DNA from: Talinum fruticosum | Lineage: Eukaryota > Streptophyta > Magnoliopsida > Caryophyllales > Talinaceae | NCBI GenBank assembly: GCA_021018815.1 | Contig: JAITYX010000021.1 | Span: forward strand, 4,493,001-4,557,000 | DNA: 64,000 nucleotides | Direction of reading: 5' to 3' | In this document: one piece after another, positions 1-11,863 of the stretch | Layout: each line of letters opens with the position of its first letter | How positions within the stretch are numbered: the first letter of the stretch is position 1 | Program-made: the position numbers and the translations under genes | The notes under the pieces: model-generated | Seen by the model: only the letters and a program-made list of their open reading frames with translations | Told to the model about the DNA's origin: nothing | Databases searched by the model: none

Positions 1-2285
1 GCACAGGGTTGATGGACGGAAATCACCATTAATAATCCAAACAAGGAGTGAATGATGTTATGATAGTGTGGCAAATGAGCAGAGTTAATAGCACCTTGTT
101 ACCCTCTGCTCACTTATCATGGCACATGTGATGTCATTCCCCTCCCTGTAAACCTCTTTCCCTTTTCACTTCCCTGGTTATGGATCTTCTTTTCCCTTGA
201 TCCTCTTCTTATGGATTCCTTTGATTAATTTAACTGCCCCGGAGATGGCTGGTGAACTGATGCCGCTCTTTTCATGTACCCAAATTCTGATGAGGAGGAC
301 TGTATTATCGTCTTCTGATGCCCTTTTTTCCCCCTGCGGCTGCTAACTTTGTTGTAGCACAGTCATTCTTTGCCTCACAAAAGGACCTTGACTTTAATAT
401 GGCCATGCTTTTGCTGGATCATTACCTCATTGTCATAGCTATTTTCAGGTCAGGACTTCGAACTATCTCCCCTTTGTCATGTCCACTTTATCGCGAAAGG
501 TCTTTGAATTTTGGCTCATGGATTTTGAACCACTAGATCACTGCTTGTTGAGGCACTTGTATTTTATATATGAGCAATTACGGAGTTCCAGAAATATTTG
601 AATGGCTAGATTGTTGAGGCTGAGCTATCAAACTGGACTGGGTTGTCGCAATAATTTCTGCTATTGTTTGGTGACCATATCTGCTCTTAAAAGAAGCTGT
701 TTTTTCGACATGTGAAATGCTAGATTTTCTCAAGTCCTTTTTGTATTAATTTCTCAAGTTGAATACAAGGCCTTTTCTTGCTTGTATTTATAGTGGAAGC
801 AGTTTGCTCCCAGGATTTTCTCATGAGAAGCTGGGACCGCTCTATAATGCTTTGCATCTTACAAATTATTTCAGTAAACCATCACTATGCTCTTCCACTT
901 ATAAAAAGCATACAAACAGGTTGACTGTCCCCTAATGATTGCCTGTGAATTTTCATAGCAAAAATTTCACTAGAGGTGGTGTGTTTGTGTTGCTGACATT
1001 TTGACCTGATCATGATCTCATACAAAATCCTTGCAGCAATGTGCTGGGGGTGTTTCAACTATTTGCATCTGAATGAAACAATATTTCCAGGTCAAGAGTG
1101 CTTCGTGATTTCTTGACTTATTGATGCTCGTGTGATGTTTTTCTCTACTATTTGATGTGAAAAATCTGCTGTTTGTCTCTGAAGAGAAATCAAAGATGTA
1201 TGTTCCTCGAGAGAAGTTGGATTGCTGTTAGAAACATTCAGAGCATTGAGCATCACCAATATACTTGTGTTTCATTCACGGAATATTTGAGTGTTCCCCT
1301 TATCCCTTATATTGTGCAGTCCTGTATTGTATGCTCATTGCTCAGCACCTAATTGATCAAGGAGCCACTGGCTTTCCCTGTAGGAGCCACTGGTATATGT
1401 TTCTCGTCCTACCCACTTGTGCATTTCACCAAGTTCTATGTAGTATTTCTACTACCTTCTCTTCTATGCACCAGGTGAACTTCTAGTAAAATCAGAGTTT
1501 CGTCAGATGGTTTTTCATGACACCTCTTTTTTAAAAACAATGACTGCTTGTTTTTCCCTTTCAAGTTGTCTTTTTAGCTCATTACAGCAACACAAAGCAA
1601 TGAATGATGCATGAATATTATTTTTTTCAATGGAGCGGTTGCTAAGGATCTTCTTTAAGATTTCTTGATGATAAGCTCTCCCATCTTTTCTTTGTTTTGC
1701 TGTTTCAAATGTTTTTTACTGTTATAAAACTTTTTCAAATTTTTTGTGGCTCTTGTGGAGAACTGAACAACTTCATTGCATGTTACGCAATAAGATAGAC
1801 ATCCGACTCTCCCAGTCTGTGCTTCGACAGGTTCTCCACTGCACAGAGTGGTTGTTCTTGTTTATTTCTTTTCTTGCAGTTGCCAAGTCTTCCAGACTCT
1901 AGAATTTCCTGTCAGAAGTCACAGATTGTTCAATATGTCATTTGATTTTCTTTGACAGTGAAGATTATGCAAGGACTTAAACTATTTGACACAGGTAATT
2001 TGATCAGCATTTACTGGTTTGATTGGTTCAGAAACTCCTAGAATAAACAGAGCTGGGTTTGTGACAGATTTTTCTAAAAGCACACGTGTTTATCTTAACA
2101 CGACCACAAACATGAATACGACACAGCACTGAACACGAACGCTAATTCTAGGTGATGATGTAACCACATGGCTTGAGCTTATAAGTTCCATAGATGATGT
2201 GGGTTCAGGTTTGCTATGCGGCAGACCCTGTTGACGTTGACCACGCTGGCCCTGACATTCAATGAAAAGAACAACTCATGAATAC
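1..2285. other. Transcript-like stretch without recognisable protein
   Basis: This stretch is less AT-rich than the DNA after 3 kb and reads like UTR or intron sequence: T-rich tracts alternate with more balanced blocks and there are many stop codons in every frame. The longest + frames (318-536 and 1265-1486) match nothing I recognise. It may be the 3' part, UTR or introns of a gene whose coding region lies left of the window. I assign no product. RNA-seq would decide. Confidence 0.3.
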
Positions 2286-2306
2286 AAAAAAAAAAAAAAA
2301 AAAAAA
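2286..2306. repeat. Poly-A tract
   Basis: An uninterrupted run of 21 A residues closes the transcript-like stretch to its left. It could be a retroposed tail, but I see no clear target-site duplication around it, so it is listed only as a simple repeat. Confidence 0.8.
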
Positions 2307-2630
2307 GAGGTCTTCAAAAGGGCAAGTTGCGGTTATTGTAGCTGCCAATGAAATGGATCGATTCGTCCATAGGGTCCCCTAAGTTTAATGCACTGCAGAT
2401 CCAATTGGTGTAAGGATAGGTCAGACCTACAGCCTGGAGGTATACTGAATACCAATACTCTCTGACAAACAGATGTGCCATTGTCTGTCTGTCTTGGTAT
2501 AATTTTGCCCAGATCCTACGCTATTTGGACTCTTCGTTTTCCTTTGAGTATCCGTGCCTGACACTCGACACTTTAACATGGAGTAACACAACCCAAATCA
2601 ATATCGCATATGCTCAGCAGGGAGATGGAA

Positions 2631-2684
2631 TCAAGAAGAGAGAGACAAAGACAGACAGACAGACATAGAGAGAGAGAAGAACAG
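2631..2684. repeat. GA/GACA purine microsatellite
   Basis: A purine-rich simple repeat made of GAGA blocks around three GACA units. The rest of 2307-3873 shows no gene; the short frames there are not family members I recognise. Confidence 0.7.
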
Positions 2685-3873
2685 AGAATGGACTGATACG
2701 AGTTGGGTATACACTACAGCTATAGCCAATGGATATGTTTCTTTTATATATACTGGTATTCTGTTTGTTTTAATTATGCTGCTACCAACCTACTTGAAAA
2801 TTGTAAGTTGGTGTGATTTTTCTATTCATCTATTGGTTGTGGTGGTTGTTCCAACAGCAAGGGAGCGTTGGCAAACGGGGATCCCTGGGATTAGGGGGTC
2901 TCCTAAAGATTAATGAAGTGGACCATTCGGAACTAGCTTCATTGGTGTCCTGCTCAGTACTACTAATTTCATGCACATTTGTTTAACTAGACACCTCTTT
3001 TATTTGAGGATTTTCCCCCATCCTTTTCGGTTAGACATTTGAGTTCAGTTCTTGGACCACAATCTTTTTGTGAAATGAGATTGGTTAGGTAATATATCTT
3101 GAGTAAATACCATAAAAACGAGGCGATATCTTAGCATACAGTGAGATAAGAAGGTGATGTAAATAAGGTTAAAAATCAAATTTATGGTAATAATTTGTAA
3201 AGGTTTAATTGCCAACCTATTTTGGTTTACTTGGTTCGAACGGGCAATTCTCTTCCTCAACCTTGCTTTTGCATACTATTCTGTAGTTCTTTCTTCATAT
3301 TGTATACTATTGTTTTGCCCTTATCGTTTCATATTAACATATCGGGTCATTTGTGTTCAATAACAATTGCTTATGATTTCATAAAAAATTAAAAAAATTG
3401 CTTATGATTACCGACAAAATTTATAAAATGTTTAAATTTACATTGAATTGGGTTGAGACGAGGGAGGGCATGGCATATGAATGCATAGGACTCGTCCATC
3501 AAACAGTTAGGGGTTGAAACTTGAATGTGCACACGATGAAAAATTAGCAAGTCAATATTCCTCACAGCAACTACCAATTAGAATTCTCCAACCAAAAACA
3601 TTAAATCACAGGCGTTGACGTGTGATGTTGGGTCAAAGTCAAACATTGTGCTATCAGTCAATCACTTCAGTCCACATTTTCCTTAAAAGAAAAAAGGAAA
3701 AGAAAAATACGACTCTTTCATAACAAATGAAAATCACAAAAACTAATATAATTGACTCTGTTCTTTGGAATACAAAGTCAATTCGGCAGTGGCATAATCT
3801 TTAATCCAAATAATGTGTGTTTTATTTCGTATTTTTAAGGTATTTTTTATCATAAAAAAATTATGTGTATTTT

Positions 3874-4009
3874 AAGAATGTACATTTTCTATGGGTCGAA
3901 AATGGCCCGGAATCGATAGTAAAGTTGGCTGTAACCGATGCTTCGTTAGTCCTTGATTAATAAAGCCAACTTTTTCTGATAAAAAAAAAAAAAAGAATGT
4001 ACATTTTCT
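3874..4009 (+). mobile_element. Short LINE-like retroposed stub with target-site duplication
   Basis: About 100 bases (3891-3992) are flanked by identical 16-base copies of AGAATGTACATTTTCT, ending at 3890 on the left and at 4009 on the right. The insert ends in TGATTAATAAAG, a short T-rich stretch and a tail of more than ten A residues just before the second copy. Long target-site duplications and a 3' A tail are hallmarks of target-primed reverse transcription. The insert is too short to code for anything, so it is best read as a strongly 5'-truncated LINE or a SINE-like retroposon. The duplication is seen directly; the family is inferred. Confidence 0.7.
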
Positions 4010-4373
4010 CTATAAAAAAAAAAGAAGGTACATTTTCAATAATATAATATAATATACAATTTAATGGATGAATATATCCAGCAACGGTGTTTCAAACACT
4101 TATTAATCAAAAAATTATTTAATTAGGTGTCATATCAAAATTTATTATAAAGAGATATACTTACGATAACATTAATCTTTTGTCCATAGCTTGTTTATTG
4201 TGTACACGTACCAATAAGAAATTATTCAGAATTTATAATTTCGGAATATATGTGTATAAGAAATGATCGGGTTCAACCTCCCCCTTTCTCTTCTTTATCT
4301 TCTTTCTCTCTAAATCGTAATTATATATCTACTATTCTTTTTGCTTTTTTAAATTGTTAAGATTATTATTGAC

Positions 4374-4892
4374 CTAGTTACAATTAGGGTTGTAAACAAG
4401 TCGAACCGAGCCCCAAGCCCGATTCAGTTACAATTTAGCTTGGCTTGGGCTCGGGGAAATTTAGGCTCGGGCTCAGCTCGTAAGACTCGGGGTTAAGCTC
4501 GGGCTCGGCTCAATTTCTTTTTTTAGATTTTCTTAAAATGTTTATAAATTTAAGGTTATAATCGAAGTTAAATTCTATATTTTTATTTTAGATTTAAGAA
4601 ATAAGAGTTTGAATAAACTTTTGGTGATTTTAGAGGTAATTTTATACTCTCCACATAAGTATTTTCAGAGAAAAATAAAATATTTAACCTAAACCGAGCC
4701 GAGTCTTGTTGTGCTTAGGCTCGAACCGATATGCCTTCGAGTCGGCTTGGGCTCGTGTCAAACCGAGTTAGGGTTTTGATCGAGCCGGCCCGAGCTGACT
4801 CGGTTCGGTTACATGACCCAAAAATAAACTTTTACCGAGCCAAGCCCAACCTCGGTGAATCGACTCGCTCGGTTACATGCACTCTAGTTACA
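4374..4892. mobile_element. hAT-like non-autonomous element, GC-rich ends
   Basis: The 501-base block 4383-4883 is flanked by the direct repeat CTAGTTACA (4374-4382 and 4884-4892), close to the 8-bp duplications made by hAT transposases. Both ends carry related sequence in opposite orientation (TAGGGTTGTAAAC at the left; the complement of GGTTACATGCACT at the right). The outer thirds are packed with GGCTCGGGCTCGG-type motifs, while the centre is AT-rich. It has no coding capacity. The hAT assignment rests on duplication length and terminal bases only. Confidence 0.55.
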
Positions 4893-4972
4893 GACCAATG
4901 GTAATCCCATTTTATTTCAATGTTTTCAATTGAATCAAGATTTAAAGGTGTTATTATTTTATTTCTAGTAAA

Positions 4973-5100
4973 TTTTCTCTCCTTTTTCCGATAGTTTGGG
5001 TTTCTCTCCTTTTATGAGAGTTTCGGTTTCTCTCCTTTTTGTGAGAGTTAGAGGGTTTCTCTCCTTTTTATGGGAGTTAGAGTTTATTCTTATGAGAGTC
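4973..5100. repeat. Minisatellite, about four 26-29-base units
   Basis: Imperfect tandem units each begin GTTTCTCTCC, followed by a T run and then a GAGAGTT-like end. The units diverge in length and in the last bases. An open frame across it on the - strand is a by-product of the repeat and is not a gene. Confidence 0.75.
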
Positions 5101-7433
5101 TTATTTCTCGCATTTGTACGAGTTATTTCTCTTACTAATACGTACAAATTTTATTATGATTGTTGAAATCGATTAGATGGTATATTTTTGATATTTTAAT
5201 CAATTAGTTTCATTGATTTTGATTGAAAATGATTCGACAATATAATTTCATATGGCTTGATCAAAATGATATTTTCTTTCAAATTGGATCTATTATATCA
5301 CACAGAGATCTATTTTATAAAGTTATACAATAGCTCGTTGATATTCGGGAAAGACATATTAAAATCGAAGAAAACGGTTTATGTTAGATTGATGCTACAA
5401 GTATAGAGGCGAGTGGAAGTATATTTATCATTAACTTTGTCGAAATATGTTTTGATATTTTAGATTAATTCTTGTCAAAAATTATCTTTCTAAATGTCGT
5501 ATGATTTTTTGTTAATGAAGTTTCTCTTTCTATCAAAAAGAAAAAAGAAATAATATGATTTTATTAAAAAGTAAAAGTTATAACTTATTATGAAAAATGC
5601 TCGTATTGCATGAATTATCATTATACAATTGAATGATGTAGAAAATAATTAAAGCCAAAAGGTGGAATAGATTTCTTTTATTTTGTATTTTCATATGCTA
5701 TTTATTATGTTTCATACTACATATTATGAGAGCTCACGAAACTATTGAAGTAATTGCTCAAATGGTCCTCCTTACATTCTCAAACCCTATCCTTTTCCCA
5801 TTCTATTTATGTGTGAATCTCATTTTATGAAATAGTAAAGTGCTAAAATTCCGGGTCATCGTCTTCTTTTTTCCAGCTTTAACTTATAATTTTATAGTTA
5901 TTTACATTTCTTACAATTACTTACAACTATCATACAATTTCGTACAGCTTTTAAACCTAAAAGAACATAAGACATTAAGCTTGAGTTTGTTTGTTCGGGT
6001 CCAATGCGTATTGTAGATGTAATATGCCAAGTTCCTAATAATGTCGAACTAATTCTTTCCTTTTATTTTCTGCCCAAAAGAACGAAAACATACATACACA
6101 AAATAGATAGGTTTTTATTAGGCAAAAATAAGAATTTTTATTATATTAACTGGTAAAATGTTAATGTTAGTACTAAAAGTTTAAGTTAAATTTTGATATA
6201 ATTTTACACCAACCTCTGCACCAAAAGGAAAATATTAATTAGGGTCAAAATCACAAACCAACACAAGCTTAATTAAACTTAATTGGCATCACAGGGCAAA
6301 ATGGTCCGCAAGTTTTATTTTTAACCTACCTATCAAATTAGTTTTCTTGAGTATCCAATAATAAGAAATTAATTATGGGGTTTTCTTGGGGAACCTCATC
6401 TATGCTTCTCCACACATATGAAAGCCTTCCAAATCTTATATAAATTCCTACTATTTTAATAACCACACGCTAGCTTCGATTATATCATTTACAACATACA
6501 ACGAGATTCAGCAAAATAATTAAGCTACAACTTTATAAATCTAAAAATCCATCGCTCATCCCTAAATAAGTAAACTTACATGAGGCCGAGGGAATAATTT
6601 TGCTTGCAATAAATTATCGAGATAAAAACTTCACCTATTAAGCCACCTGGACGAAAAATAACCTAACAAATTAATCGTGGAAGAATGTTACATATACGTA
6701 ATTTTTGTAATTTTAAAAGATATACAATATAGTGATTTATACAATCTATAAAGTACTTTCTTCTTTTTTTTGGTGTGAATTTTTTTCTTTCATCCGGTAC
6801 ATGACATATCGATTTTTGAAAATTGAATCAAAATAGCTCTTTTTATGAAAATTATAGAATCTAAATCTTATTATAGTTGACATAACGATGATTTAAAAGA
6901 CGATATCTGACCCGAGACAATCGGAGAAAAAGAATAGTAGAAATCTATAGAATCAAGTGACATTATAGATATCTTAACCCTAGTCGATGAATGACCGACC
7001 ACATGGATCGCAACACATTGACTAGCAATTAAACCTAAATCTTGGTCTCCATAATTAACCAACACCAGCTTAGCTAGCCAAATTTAAAGGTATGGTCAAT
7101 TTGAATACGTAATTAATAAATAATCTTGGCAATAAATTAAGTTTGCCCCATAATTATTCTCACTCCAAATTTTCTAAGATAATAAAATAATGCATGCGTG
7201 GTTTCCCATTTCTGGTCCATTGAATTGATATTTTACCAATTTTCACAAACCGTGTTGTCACACATTTATTTCTCCCATGAAAAATTAATTATTTTCTTTG
7301 GAAAATTCATTGGGATGCTGCCTCACACTGCACACATCACCACCCTTTTTCCCCCTCTACTGCATTCTATTCATAGAAGTTGAAATATGACAAGATTTTA
7401 TGTAAAAATGGTCACTGTAATATGACAAGGAGT
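5101..7433. other. AT-rich intergenic DNA
   Basis: No gene is visible. At 5494-5535 lies a short segment (TGTCGTATGA, then TTAATGAAG and a T-rich end before an A-rich stretch). It resembles the segment at 50015-50056, and both look like LINE 3' tails. Everything else is low-complexity AT-rich sequence. Confidence 0.5.
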
Positions 7434-7664
7434 ACTCACTACAAAAAAAAAATTTCGCGATTAGCGTCGGAATTTAGAAATCATAACAAAATTCGACTCT
7501 AATAATGATGAAATTAGCGTCGGATTTTTAAAAAGACACTATTTGAGTCGGAAATAAAAACAGAACTCTAATACTCGACGAAATAAGAGGATTATGAACA
7601 GTACGACTATCAACTGGAATAATTTTGTCACATATTATCTTTTAATGATAACGAACTAATAATA

Positions 7665-8566
7665 AGCATTTTCCCCAACTAAGGCAATTTGAAGATGAAA
7701 TGATTACACTACATCCACGTGTTAAGAAAGATGAAGTATGAAGTAAGTTTGATAAAGAATTCCCAAAATGGTTTCGAGAAAAGGTCTCGTATATTAATGT
7801 TATGTTGCAATGGTTTAATTATATAGTCCATTTTCCTTAACTTATACTTTAATTAAGTAGGTTTTTCATTTGAACAAGAACAATGGAGTAATTAAAAGTT
7901 TGACACTTGGTCCAAAGAAGGATATGCGTATTTTTAACCATTATTACATAAATAATTACAACTTTCACGCCCATAAATACGGTCAAAATAAGGCCAGTAT
8001 GAACTATGGGGTATCCGGGAAAGGGGTAGATGACATTCATTATTATCGCATTCTTCAAGATGTGATTGAGTTAGAGTATGTTGGAAATTCTCGTTCTTAC
8101 AAGACAGTTTTGTTCAAATGTGAATGGTTTGATTCTATAAGGGGTATTAATACACATGAACAATATAAATTAGTGGATGTCAACCATACAAAGAAGTACC
8201 CCAAGTATGATCCATTTGTATTGGCATCCCAAGTTATGCAAGTGTATTTTACCCCTTATCCAAGTATAAGGAACGATATAAACCAATGGTGGGCAATGCT
8301 TAAGATAAAACCAAGATCAACCATTGAAGCACCACTCAATGATACAGACATTCCAAGAGGATACTAATGATAATCCTTCTACTTTGTGTGAGTTCGAAGG
8401 AGTCCAAGAAGGAGTTGAAAATGAACTTGAAGACATAAGTGAAGAGGAAGCTAATGAAGACAATTTCAATGCTGAAAACGAGGATAATAATTTTGAAGGG
8501 GAGACAGATGATGAGAATCTTTCATTGTATAATGACATTGTAGCTAATGATGATGATGATTTTTGA
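7665..8566 (+). pseudogene. CACTA transposase (TNPD) C-terminal remnant, DUF4216
   Basis: The best frame (7870-8367) reads like the DUF4216 region found at the C-terminus of CACTA transposases: a YYRILQDVIELEY stretch, then LFKCEWFD, then DPFVLASQVMQVYF. Just upstream, in another frame and after a stop, lie residues resembling the preceding segment (EFPKWFREKV). Downstream, a frame change near 8350 opens an acidic tail rich in Glu, Asp and Asn that ends in DDDDF at 8566. The N-terminal transposase-associated domain and the DDE catalytic core are absent. This is a 5'-deleted remnant and cannot code for a working transposase. Family assignment is from motif recognition. Confidence 0.82.
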
Positions 8567-8715
8567 AGTAATATTGTAATCTTATGACATTGATAACCAA
8601 GCGATCTATGTTATGGTTTTGATTTATGTTTTAATTTTTTTGTGTAGATTAATTTGTTTTTGAATATATATACTTAAATCTTCTTTGCATGACATTATTC
8701 GTTGTATATACAAGT

Positions 8716-10175
8716 ATGCCTCGAACAAAAGATTTTGTGCTAAATCATGGTGCGCCTACTTCTGGTTTCGATTCCAATGTTGGGGCCGATCAAGCTATAG
8801 TCCAGTCTCAATCATCATCATCATAGGGAGATGACTCATAACAAGGGGCAGCTTTTAGGAAAAGAGTTTTATCAAAGGATGATGATAATCGGTGGTGTGT
8901 ATTAGTAATTTTGTTTATCTTTCGTATTATTTGGATACTTTTAACTTAATAATTTTATTGCATTTTCATTAAGTCGAAGTTGTCACGAGCTATATCGGAT
9001 GATATGAAGAGTTTCTACATTGGCCAGTGCACATGTTTATCAAATCTCCCTAAAGAAGAGCTACAACTTTTGTGGAGGACTTTTGAGGTAAAAAGTTTGA
9101 AAACAATTGGATATATATGAGTACTTTTTAATATTTTCAATTTATGTTTGGTAATATTTTTGTCAAACAGGGCAAGTATACTTGGGTTCCAGAACTTTCT
9201 CGAGAAGTATATGCAGAATGGAAGAAGAAAGTTGGTAAAAATTTGAGGAACTTAGTGAGCAATGCTGAAAAAAGGCCCGAAGATAAACCCATAAATTGGT
9301 TGTTAGATGAGGGGTGATAGAGGTTGAAGGGCCTAAGAAATACCCCTGAATTTCAAAAAAATATGCCCAATGCTTGAAGAATAGGACAGAAGACCTAAAA
9401 GTAGGAACCTTATATAGCCATGGGTCAATCTCAACCGCAGATCTCGCAGTCCAAATAGTAAAAACTCTAGTATTTTGGTTTTCTTTCATTTTATATACAT
9501 AATGTAGTTTGTGTAACTTTATTACATATTTTGTATGCCTAGATCAAGGAAGGGAAGAATCCTACCCCTATTGTTTGTGAGGAGTTGTAATAGGGAAGAT
9601 GCTTAATCTGGAAAGGTTTTCGTCGACGATTGGTCCAAATCTCCGTGGGTAAGAATACTATATCCATAAACCTTTACAAGCAAATAGAGTGAGTGAGCAC
9701 TCAATTGTAATGAACAAGTGGCATTGGAATTGAAGGGAATAAGTTAGAACTTTATCGTGTCAAATATTCAATATATCCATGATTATCAATATTGAATGGA
9801 CAATGGATGCCTTCGCTTTTGTAGGAAAAATATGAAGCGATTAGAGCCGAGCGTGGTATTCAGGAGGGGACAAAAGAGGCAGAGACCATCTACTATGAGG
9901 TATCGGGTGGGTGGAGAAAAAATTAACCATCTATGGAGTGGGTAATTCCGAAACAATGTTTTACGAGAAACCTACCGCCTCGACATCGTCTACCAGTGCT
10001 ACCTACAATTCCTCGGCCTATTCTCAACTATAATCACAACTTAAATAAACCCAAGAACAACTTGATGAGCAAAGAAAACTAGTCGAGAGTCGAGCAAAAG
10101 GCCATGGAAGAAGCAATGAAACTCATCCAAAACCTCCAATCAAAAGTTGACAGGATGTGTGGTGATTTTAACTAA
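8716..10175 (+). pseudogene. CACTA accessory ORF remnant, Transposase_24 type
   Basis: An ATG at 8716 opens a product beginning MPRTKDFVLNHGAPTSGF, with two in-frame stops soon after. Further blocks follow in different frames and across likely introns: SRAISDDMKSFYIGQC near 8990; EVYAEWKKKVGKNLRNLVSN near 9205; KYEAIRAERGIQEGTKEAE near 9827; and a C-terminal coiled-coil-like stretch ending in CGDFN before the stop at 10173. This order matches the plant Ptta/En/Spm (Transposase_24) family, the second gene of CACTA elements, which binds subterminal repeats. Stops and frame changes mark it as a pseudogene, though some could be read errors. Confidence 0.72.
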
Positions 10176-10442
10176 TTTCTTAGCGTGGTTTGTAGGTGGA
10201 ACTTTGAATTGATTTGTTTGATAAACTTATTGTATAACTTATAACTTAATTGCGAATGTTGGTTGTTTTTATGAATACTTGGTGGTTTGTGGATGATTGT
10301 GCAAAGAATGAATCACAATGTATTTGTGTATTCGTGAGTGACTGTGTAGAGAAGAAGTCGAATTTATGTAAATGTTTTGCAGAAATATATATAAAAGGGA
10401 ATAGCAAATGTAAAAGAAGCTCCAGCAAAATAAGAAAAAGTT

Positions 10443-10745
10443 TAGCGTCGGATTTTAGCGTCCGACACTAATCCAACGCTATTTAAATCAAAATATCTCG
10501 ACGCTAAACTCAAAAATCCGACGCTAAAATGAAGAAGTAGCTCAAAAAACCGAACGAAATCAGCGTCGGACAAAAATCCGACGTTGATATGTTCGACGCT
10601 AATTAGCGTCGGATGATGAATCGGACGCGAAATGTTTTAGCGTTGAGGTCTTCTGCGTCAGATTTTTATCCGACACTAATCCGACGCTAAAGACAATTAG
10701 CGTCGGATTTTGCTAATTTGACGTCCGATTTTGTCCGACGCTAAT
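10443..10745. repeat. Subterminal repeat array of the CACTA element
   Basis: About ten copies of a GCGTCGGA-like core and its complement TCCGACGC lie in both orientations within 300 bases of the right end. A smaller set (7460-7560) sits at the left end. They are the putative binding sites of the element's accessory protein. Confidence 0.8.
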
Positions 10746-11250
10746 TAGCAGCTTTTACTCGTAGTGACTGTACTTAGATTATATTCAAATAATTGACATT
10801 AATTTAAGGTCTACAATTCGATCATAGTCGATATCTGACATTAACACACACGAAACAGATTGAATGAAACTAATTAGTTTTCAACACGCCACACGATAAA
10901 AGAGTGGACAAACCAACTCTCACAAATTAAAATATACTATGAAGACGAAAACTAATTAAATTGGGGCTTATCTTCAGAAAAAAACAATTGTAGACTTTAT
11001 CACCTTTTTTAAAAAATAATTTATATGAAATAGAAAAGAAATAAGAGAGGGCATTATTTTATCGTAATGACAAGTAGCAAAGAAAGATTAAACGCCTCTC
11101 ATGAGTAGGACGAATTAAAAGTAAAATAAAAACTTTAGTGAGGAATGAATAGGGCTAAGACCTTATGCACTACTTCCATACCGATAGGCCGATTGGAGGG
11201 CCAGAGCTTCCACACCGAGTTCCATGCCTGTTTGTCACAAAACCATTCTC

Positions 11251-11252
11251 AA

Positions 11253-11283
<31 letters not shown>

Positions 11284-11289
11284 CACACA
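11251..11289. repeat. Poly-A followed by (CA)n microsatellite
   Basis: A run of 19 A residues (11251-11269) continues directly into about ten CA repeats. Simple repeat; no gene nearby. Confidence 0.85.
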
Positions 11290-11397
11290 AATGTCATAGA
11301 AGCATTCAACAATCTTTTCATATTTTTTTTTACCATAAAACTAAATTAAATTGAAACATATAGGTGAGAATTAAATTTTACCATAAACTAAATAACA

Positions 11398-11863
11398 TAT
11401 AACTTTTTTCATTTCATAATGTCTGTCACTTTACAATCATAATGATATCTTAATAATGACTAATTTATTATTCCTTTCATCCCATATTATTTGCTTGTTA
11501 TTCCTTTTTGGGTGTCTCAAATAATTTGCTCGGTTTCTATTTATATACATAAAATTTAGGCTTCTTTCAGTAAATGCCCTTATGATAATCAAAATATAAT
11601 AATTAATGATATGAAATAATTATATTATAATAGGTAATTCATATCTTGTTGATTGATTTTCTTAAAATTCGTGTTTTATCAAATCATATAATTAAATTGG
11701 GATGGAGGGAGTAATTTTTTCCTTTAGTTTCTTTTTCTCTCTCCTTATTTCATTGACTTTTATCATTTTACGTACCTTGGTCTTTTAACATAAATTTTGT
11801 GTTTTATTATTATTATTATTTCCTAACGGTAAAAAGCGATAAGTATTATGAAAATAAGAAGAA
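11398..11863. mobile_element. Tc1/mariner-type MITE (family A), interrupted
   Basis: The left part (about 11398-11470) and the right part (11714-11863) together match the other family A copies in this window, in the orientation of the copy at 49039-49303: TGTCTGTCACTTTACAAT, then CTCTCTCCTTATTTCATTGA, then a GTATTATGAAAATAAG end followed by TA. The element is split by a second MITE at 11471-11711. The left end is degenerate, so that coordinate is approximate. Confidence 0.6.
11471..11711. mobile_element. Stowaway MITE nested in a family A MITE
   Basis: The ends are inverted (TTCCTTTCATCCCATATTA at the left; the complement of the right end is CTCCCTCCATCCCAATTTA) and flanked by TA on both sides (11469-11470 and 11712-11713). 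The 241-base length, TA duplication and CTCCCTCC-type terminus fit Stowaway elements. It sits inside the interrupted element at 11398-11863, so it is the younger insertion. Confidence 0.8.

Larger units (their letters stand above)
7437..10766 (+). mobile_element. CACTA (En/Spm) DNA transposon, internally deleted
   Basis: The element begins CACTACAAAAA and ends CTCGTAGTG, so the ends are inverted CACTA termini. It is flanked by the 3-bp duplication ACT (7434-7436 and 10767-10769), as expected for this superfamily. Both subterminal zones carry many copies, in both orientations, of TTAGCGTCGGA and its complement, the type of array bound by the En/Spm accessory protein. Inside are two broken + strand coding regions: a C-terminal transposase remnant at 7665-8566 and a TNPA/Transposase_24-like remnant at 8716-10175. 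At 3.3 kb it lacks the catalytic transposase part, so it can move only if an autonomous relative supplies the enzyme. Confidence 0.93.

Noticed and set aside
4965..5147. 60-codon - strand frame rich in Glu, Lys and Thr
   Set aside because: It lies entirely in the CTCTCC minisatellite; the repeat unit explains both its openness and its composition.
9163..9489. 108-codon - strand frame in the CACTA element
   Set aside because: It is the shadow of the + strand accessory ORF remnant and resembles no family.
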